Shown here piece after piece: positions 6,470 through 10,552 of a stretch of DNA of 10,552 bases. Source of the DNA: Actinomycetota bacterium (GTDB taxonomy: Bacteria > Actinomycetota > Actinomycetes > S36-B12 > UBA5976); contig CANBWF010000040.1 of the NCBI GenBank assembly GCA_947373075.1, forward strand, positions 1 to 10,552, given 5' to 3'. Position 1 is the stretch's first letter, and every line of letters starts with the position of its first letter. The position numbers were made by a program, and so were the translations under genes. The notes under the pieces are model-generated. The model had not been told where the DNA came from and ran no database searches. It worked only from the letters and a program-made list of their open reading frames with translations.

Positions 6470-7644
6470 GGTTGCACCTTCCACGTTTGAAGTATTGCGG
6501 TTTTAAGAATTTCAAGACCCTGGCTCAGTTCAGAATCAGTGATAGTTAATGGCGGAACAAGGCGTAGCACATTTGGCAGTGCGCTATTTGTGATTAAACC
6601 TAAATCACGGGCAGCGCTAACGACATTTGGGCCAAAATCTGCGGTCAACACGATGCCGAGCATGGCTCCTCTGCCACGAATCTCTTGCACGCCATTGCAA
6701 CCGACTAAAGAGTTTCGTATCGCTTGTTCAATTTGAAGTGCTCGCTCTTGCAAACTCTCCTGGTCAATTACATCGAGAACCGCATTAGCTGCCGCACACG
6801 AGATTGGATTACCGCCAAAAGTTGTTCCGTGCTGACCCGCCGTTAAGAGTGTTGCTGCTTTGCCAAACCCTATGCAAGCACCAACCGGCAATCCCCCACC
6901 GAGTCCCTTAGCCAAAAGTAAAATGTCAGGAAGTATTCCTGCATGCTGATAAGCGAACATAGTGCCGGTGCGGGCAATTCCAGTTTGAACTTCGTCAATG
7001 ACAAGCAATGCGCCAGTCTCATCACAAATTTGGCGAGCGGCCCGCAAGTATTCTTCGGTAAGCGGGATTACACCGCCTTCGCCCAGAATTGGCTCTAGCC
7101 AGAGCGCTGCAGTTTCAGTTGTTAATGAGGCTTGAAGTGCGGAAACATCATTTGGTTCGATAAAACTTACATCTGGAAGTAATGGCAGGAACGGTTCGGA
7201 TTTTGCAGGCTGACCAGTAACCGAAAGCGCTCCAGTAGTGCGACCATGAAAACTGCCTACCAGGCTGACCAAATGTGTTCGGCCAGTTTTGCGCGAGATT
7301 TTTACTGCTGCCTCATTAGCCTCGGCGCCCGAGTTGCAGAAGAAAATTCGCGCACTCGGATCCGTTAGTTCAACGAGGCGATTGGCTAACTTTAAAACCT
7401 GTGGATGCATAGCAAAATTACTTGTGTGACCAAGTGTTGCCACCTGTTCGCTTACCGCTTGCACCAATTCAGGATGGGCATGACCCAAACTATTCACAGC
7501 AATCCCTGCTAGGAAATCGATGTAAGACTTTCCATCAGCGTCCCAGACAGTTGCATTCTGCCCTTTGACTAAGACCAAAGCTGGCGTGCCGTAGGTTGCC
7601 ATAACGCTGGCATCCCACTGAGTTAATGATTGCTGGGTACTCAT
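6466..7644 (-). CDS. argD: Acetylornithine aminotransferase
   Basis: This PLP-dependent class III aminotransferase converts N-acetylglutamate semialdehyde to N-acetylornithine, with glutamate as amino donor. It has 392 residues, normal for the family. Visible landmarks are NSGAEANEAAVK (104-115, cofactor phosphate binding), FHGRT (132-136), DEVQTGIARTG (217-227) with the Asp that contacts the pyridine nitrogen, and AKGLGGGLPVGA, where K246 should form the Schiff base. In some bacteria the same enzyme also serves in lysine synthesis as succinyl-diaminopimelate aminotransferase; this cannot be judged here. The ATG at 7644 overlaps the argB stop by 4 bp, and the argD stop overlaps the argR start by 4 bp, so nothing separates argD from argR. 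Confidence 0.96.
   Translation of the reverse strand: MSTQQSLTQWDASVMATYGTPALVLVKGQNATVWDADGKSYIDFLAGIAVNSLGHAHPELVQAVSEQVATLGHTSNFAMHPQVLKLANRLVELTDPSARIFFCNSGAEANEAAVKISRKTGRTHLVSLVGSFHGRTTGALSVTGQPAKSEPFLPLLPDVSFIEPNDVSALQASLTTETAALWLEPILGEGGVIPLTEEYLRAARQICDETGALLVIDEVQTGIARTGTMFAYQHAGILPDILLLAKGLGGGLPVGACIGFGKAATLLTAGQHGTTFGGNPISCAAANAVLDVIDQESLQERALQIEQAIRNSLVGCNGVQEIRGRGAMLGIVLTADFGPNVVSAARDLGLITNSALPNVLRLVPPLTITDSELSQGLEILKTAILQTWKVQP
6477..6482 (-). promoter_or_regulatory. Ribosome binding site deciding the argR start
   Basis: GGAAGG lies at the 3' end of argD with a 7-nt spacer to ATG 6469. If argR began at GTG 6484 this sequence would fall within its coding region and would not be used, so it supports the shorter, 162-residue ArgR. 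Confidence 0.65.
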
Positions 7645-8519
7645 CCAGACACCACCATTGTGCCAACGCCTTCGTCGGTGAATACTTCAAGTAGCACACA
7701 GTGTTCTTGACGACCATCTACGACCGTTGCCTCAGGAACCCCTTGAGTTACGGCGCGTAAACAAGCTTCCATCTTTGGCACCATGCCAGTTTCAAGCGTG
7801 CCAATCATCTGCTTGAGTTCGCTAACTGTAATCTGCGAAATCAGATCGCTGGTATCTGGCCAATTACGGTAAAGTCCTGGGACATCCGTTAGTACGACGA
7901 ATTTCTCTGCGCCTAACGCAACTGCAATTGCTGACGCAGCAGTATCGGCATTCACGTTATAAAGATTGCCAACTTCATCCAATGCCACGGTTGAAACAAC
8001 AGGGACCTGCCCATTTTCAATAATCGCCACCAGAGAATCAGGGTTTACTTGAGTGACGTCGCCGACAAAACCGATATCAATAAGTTCGCCATCCACCACG
8101 GCGTCACGACGCTGCGCGGTTAACAAATTGTGTTCATCTCCACTAACGCCAACAGCAAAATCGCCGTGCTGGTTTATTAGCTGGACTAGCTGACTCTGAA
8201 CTTCGTTAACCAAAACATCACGAACAACAGTCATGGTTTGCGCGGTGGTAACTCGATACCCACCAATAAACTCACTGAGTAGACCGCGAGCCTGCAATTC
8301 CGCAGAAATCTGTGGTCCGCCGCCGTGCACGACCACCGGGCGCAAGCCACTTAAGCGCAGGTAGGCGATATCAGCCGCGAAAGCTTCAAGCAATGCATCA
8401 TTGACCATGGCATTGCCACCGAATTTCACCACGATGGTTGCATTACGAAAGCGCTCAAGCCAAGGTAAGGCCTCAACAAGAACAGTGGCCTTTTGCTGCG
8501 GAGTTAAATGGCTGATCAA
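7641..8519 (-). CDS. argB: Acetylglutamate kinase
   Basis: This enzyme phosphorylates N-acetylglutamate with ATP and is commonly the arginine feedback-controlled step. The 292-residue amino acid kinase fold shows K32 in VKFGGNAM, HGGGPQ at 65-70, the NVNADTAA segment (188-195), and GMVPKMEAC (245-253). The N-terminal segment with EALPWLERF resembles the extra helix of arginine-inhibited hexameric forms, so feedback inhibition is likely but inferred. The start is TTG 8519; it overlaps the argJ TGA in the sequence TTGA, and the reading from it matches the expected family N-terminus. No clear Shine-Dalgarno is present, so initiation probably depends on coupling with argJ. Confidence 0.96.
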   Translation of the reverse strand: MISHLTPQQKATVLVEALPWLERFRNATIVVKFGGNAMVNDALLEAFAADIAYLRLSGLRPVVVHGGGPQISAELQARGLLSEFIGGYRVTTAQTMTVVRDVLVNEVQSQLVQLINQHGDFAVGVSGDEHNLLTAQRRDAVVDGELIDIGFVGDVTQVNPDSLVAIIENGQVPVVSTVALDEVGNLYNVNADTAASAIAVALGAEKFVVLTDVPGLYRNWPDTSDLISQITVSELKQMIGTLETGMVPKMEACLRAVTQGVPEATVVDGRQEHCVLLEVFTDEGVGTMVVSG

Positions 8520-9670
8520 GTTGAATACGCCGAATTCTCGTGTACATACATTGCCGTTAGATCGTTAGTCCAGAGTGTTGCGGTTTCAATACCCGCATTT
8601 AGTGCAATACCGATTTCAACAACTCGTCCGGAAAGGTCGACTTCAGGTTCATTTGGCAAAGCAGAGCCTGATCGACAAACCGCTACCCCATTGAAATCCA
8701 CATCAATACCGTCTGGTTCGAAAGTTGCAGTTGTCGTCCCGATAGCAGAAAGTACGCGGCCCCAGTTTGGATCTTCACCATGAATCGCACACTTCAGCAA
8801 GTTACTTCGAGATACCGTGCGAGCCACTTCAACCGCTTCTTGTTCGGTTGCAGCGGAACTAACCACAATCTTGATGTCCTTTGTTGAACCCTCAGCATCG
8901 GCAATTAACTGACGAGCTAAATCAAAACAGATTTCAGTCAATGCAGCCGTGAATTCAGACACTTCTGCAACTACATCAGTTGAGCCAGATGCCAAAAGCA
9001 GAACTGTGTCATTGGTTGACATGCAGCCGTCGGAATCAATTCGGTCGAAACTTACTCGAGTTGCATTCCTGAGCGCAGCATCAGCATCTTTTTGACTGAT
9101 AACGGCATCGGTCGTGAGAACAACCAACATTGTGGCAAGCCCTGGTGCCAACATTCCAGCACCTTTGGCCATACCGCCGATACGCCAACCATTCGGTGAT
9201 TCAAAAGTCGCAGTTTTTGAAACTGAATCCGTGGTCATGATTGCCTTTGCGGCGTTTTCTCCACCAGTTTCAGAGAGATTCGAATGTGCGTCACGAATGC
9301 CACTGAACAGATTGTCCATTGGTAACCGTTTGCCAATTAAACCAGTTGAACACACTGCGACTTCAATGGCGCCAACTTCAAGTAACTGGGCAACAAGTTC
9401 AGCAGTGCGATGAGTATCGGCGAATCCATCAGGGCCAGTACAAGCATTTGCGCCACCAGAATTGAGAACCACACCTTTGAATGCTCCACCGGTTAAGCAC
9501 TGTTGAGTCCAAAGCACTGGAGCCGCTTTGATGCGATTCGATGTGAAAACGCCTGCAGCTACATTGGTTGCACCTGTATTTACCACAAGGGCTACATCAG
9601 GATTACCAGAGACTTTCAATCCAGCTGCCACTCCTGCTGCCACAAAACCTTTTGGGAACGTCACACTCAT
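8516..9670 (-). CDS. argJ: Glutamate N-acetyltransferase / amino-acid acetyltransferase
   Basis: ArgJ transfers the acetyl group from N-acetylornithine to glutamate, releasing ornithine and recycling the acetyl group. Many members also make N-acetylglutamate from acetyl-CoA, which would suit a cluster with no visible argA, but this second activity is not readable from sequence. The 384-residue precursor is slightly short compared with the usual 390-410. The autocleavage site lies in KGAGMLAPGLATML, with T180 as the new N-terminal nucleophile of the beta chain. Other conserved stretches are FTSNRIKAAPV (42-52), STGLIG (108-113, oxyanion region) and NWGRVLSAIG near the C-terminus. The ATG at 9670 overlaps the argC stop (ATGA) and the TGA overlaps argB (TTGA). 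Confidence 0.96.
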   Translation of the reverse strand: MSVTFPKGFVAAGVAAGLKVSGNPDVALVVNTGATNVAAGVFTSNRIKAAPVLWTQQCLTGGAFKGVVLNSGGANACTGPDGFADTHRTAELVAQLLEVGAIEVAVCSTGLIGKRLPMDNLFSGIRDAHSNLSETGGENAAKAIMTTDSVSKTATFESPNGWRIGGMAKGAGMLAPGLATMLVVLTTDAVISQKDADAALRNATRVSFDRIDSDGCMSTNDTVLLLASGSTDVVAEVSEFTAALTEICFDLARQLIADAEGSTKDIKIVVSSAATEQEAVEVARTVSRSNLLKCAIHGEDPNWGRVLSAIGTTTATFEPDGIDVDFNGVAVCRSGSALPNEPEVDLSGRVVEIGIALNAGIETATLWTNDLTAMYVHENSAYST

Positions 9671-10552
9671 GGCGCAATTCCAATTGCAGTTAGACCAGCA
9701 GTTTCACTGAAACCAAACATCAAGTTTGCATTTTGCACTGCTTGCCCAGAAGCACCTTTGATCAGATTGTCTATCGCAGCAATAATCGTGACTCGACTCG
9801 TGCGATCGTCTTTAGCGACTTGCAAGTGCACTGCGTTACTACCAAGTGTGGCTGCTGTAGCTGGAAGTTGTCCTTCAGGCAGGACTTGAACGAATGGCTC
9901 ATCAACATAGGCACTGGCTAAAACTGCACGCAACTCACTTTCAGATGCTGCAGATTTAACACTGATGGTAGCCAAAATTCCTCGAGGCATCGGAGCGAGC
10001 ATCGGTGTGAAGTTCACCGCAACTGGCGAATCAGTCAGACTTTGTAATTCTTGTTCAATTTCGGCAGTGTGCTGATGTGTTCCACCAACTTTGTAGGCGG
10101 AAATTGAACCAGCAATTTCACTTGCAAGTAGGTTGGCTGTGGCTCGACGACCCGCACCGGAAGTTCCAGATGCAGCAACAATAACTGCGTCACTTGCATC
10201 GACTAAGCCACTGGCAATAAGCGGGGCGAGGCTTAGCTCAATTGCGGTGGCATAACAACCAGGGTTTGCAATTTGAGTACTTGCTGCAATTTGGGATCTG
10301 CGACCCGGTAGTTCAGGTAGCCCATATACAAATGAACCTGCGTACGAGCCGCCGTAATATTTTTCCCACTGGGCTGCATCTGTTAGCCGGTAGTCAGCGC
10401 CAAGATCAACAATCTTTACTGAACTGGGTAACTCGGCAATTAACGCGCCAGAAGTTCCATGTGGGAGCGCTAGAAACACTAAATCTACTCCAGCAAGTGC
10501 CTGCGCAGTTGTGTCCGCGAAAATTAAGTCAGCTAAGTCAGACTGAGCTGAA
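9667..10552 (-). CDS. argC: N-acetyl-gamma-glutamyl-phosphate reductase (5' end missing)
   Basis: This NADPH-dependent enzyme reduces N-acetylglutamyl phosphate to the semialdehyde. The frame is open from the right edge, with the first full codon at 10551, giving 294 visible residues of an expected 340-350. About 50 N-terminal residues, including the nucleotide-binding glycine motif, are missing. The GTG at 10479 is internal: the residues before it (ADLIFADTTAQALAG) match the family. Catalytic Cys is C99 of the visible part, in ANPGCYATAIE (codon 10257-10255). The second active-site element is the GGTHQHTAEIEQ stretch (about 10086-10051). ALPHG and DYRLTD are also typical. It is the first visible gene of the operon; the promoter and any ARG box should lie to the right of the window. 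Confidence 0.95.
   Translation of the reverse strand, partial: SAQSDLADLIFADTTAQALAGVDLVFLALPHGTSGALIAELPSSVKIVDLGADYRLTDAAQWEKYYGGSYAGSFVYGLPELPGRRSQIAASTQIANPGCYATAIELSLAPLIASGLVDASDAVIVAASGTSGAGRRATANLLASEIAGSISAYKVGGTHQHTAEIEQELQSLTDSPVAVNFTPMLAPMPRGILATISVKSAASESELRAVLASAYVDEPFVQVLPEGQLPATAATLGSNAVHLQVAKDDRTSRVTIIAAIDNLIKGASGQAVQNANLMFGFSETAGLTAIGIAP

Noticed and set aside
6470..6484. Longer argR beginning at GTG 6484
   Set aside because: It would swallow the GGAAGG ribosome binding site and lose the ATGA overlap with argD; the extra five residues are not family-like.
9503..9889. Plus-strand open frame antisense to argJ and argC, and similar frames opposite argH (3410-3766, 4533-4766) and argG (5208-5435)
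   Set aside because: These are shadows of conserved enzyme genes, with no protein-like features of their own.
10477..10479. GTG as the start codon of argC
   Set aside because: The frame stays open to the right edge, and the upstream residues match the ArgC family, so the GTG is an internal valine and the gene is cut by the window.

Overview
The window looks chromosomal, from a member of the Actinomycetota with unusually moderate GC (roughly 45-50% by eye). The reasons are: an arg cluster with argR lodged inside it (argC-J-B-D-R-G-H), the class E sortase, GTG and TTG start codons, and a surface protein built from modules common in actinobacteria. The moderate GC and tight gene packing would fit a planktonic lineage such as Nanopelagicales, but this is inference and not a firm identification.

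Layout. Positions 1-2534 (minus strand) hold the first 844 complete codons of a large secreted protein whose C-terminus lies beyond the left edge. It has a signal peptide, a von Willebrand factor A domain with a complete metal site, and alternating prealbumin-like and DUF11/DUF7927-like stalk domains. A 110-bp divergent spacer (2535-2644) separates it from a plus-strand class E sortase (2645-3346), so the pair reads as a surface adhesin or pilus-tip protein with its anchoring enzyme. The sortase gene ends 2 nt from the end of argH.

Positions 3349-10552 are the arginine biosynthesis operon, all on the minus strand and read from right to left: argC (5' end cut by the window edge), argJ, argB, argD, argR, argG, argH. 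ArgJ, B, C and D form the acetyl cycle from glutamate to ornithine. ArgG and ArgH convert citrulline to arginine, and ArgR is the arginine-sensing repressor. argF (ornithine carbamoyltransferase), which in several actinobacteria sits between argD and argR, is absent, because argD and argR overlap by 4 bp. Five of the six gene junctions are 4-bp stop/start overlaps; only argR-argG has a spacer (23 nt), with a strong Shine-Dalgarno sequence.

The most unusual signal is a sharp change of codon usage inside the surface-protein gene near position 278. Downstream of it in the reading direction, nearly every codon ends in G or T. This suggests a mosaic gene whose distal repeat region has a different history. 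No RNA genes, CRISPR arrays, insertion sequences or convincing intrinsic terminators were seen. No stretch over 300 bases lacks a gene.
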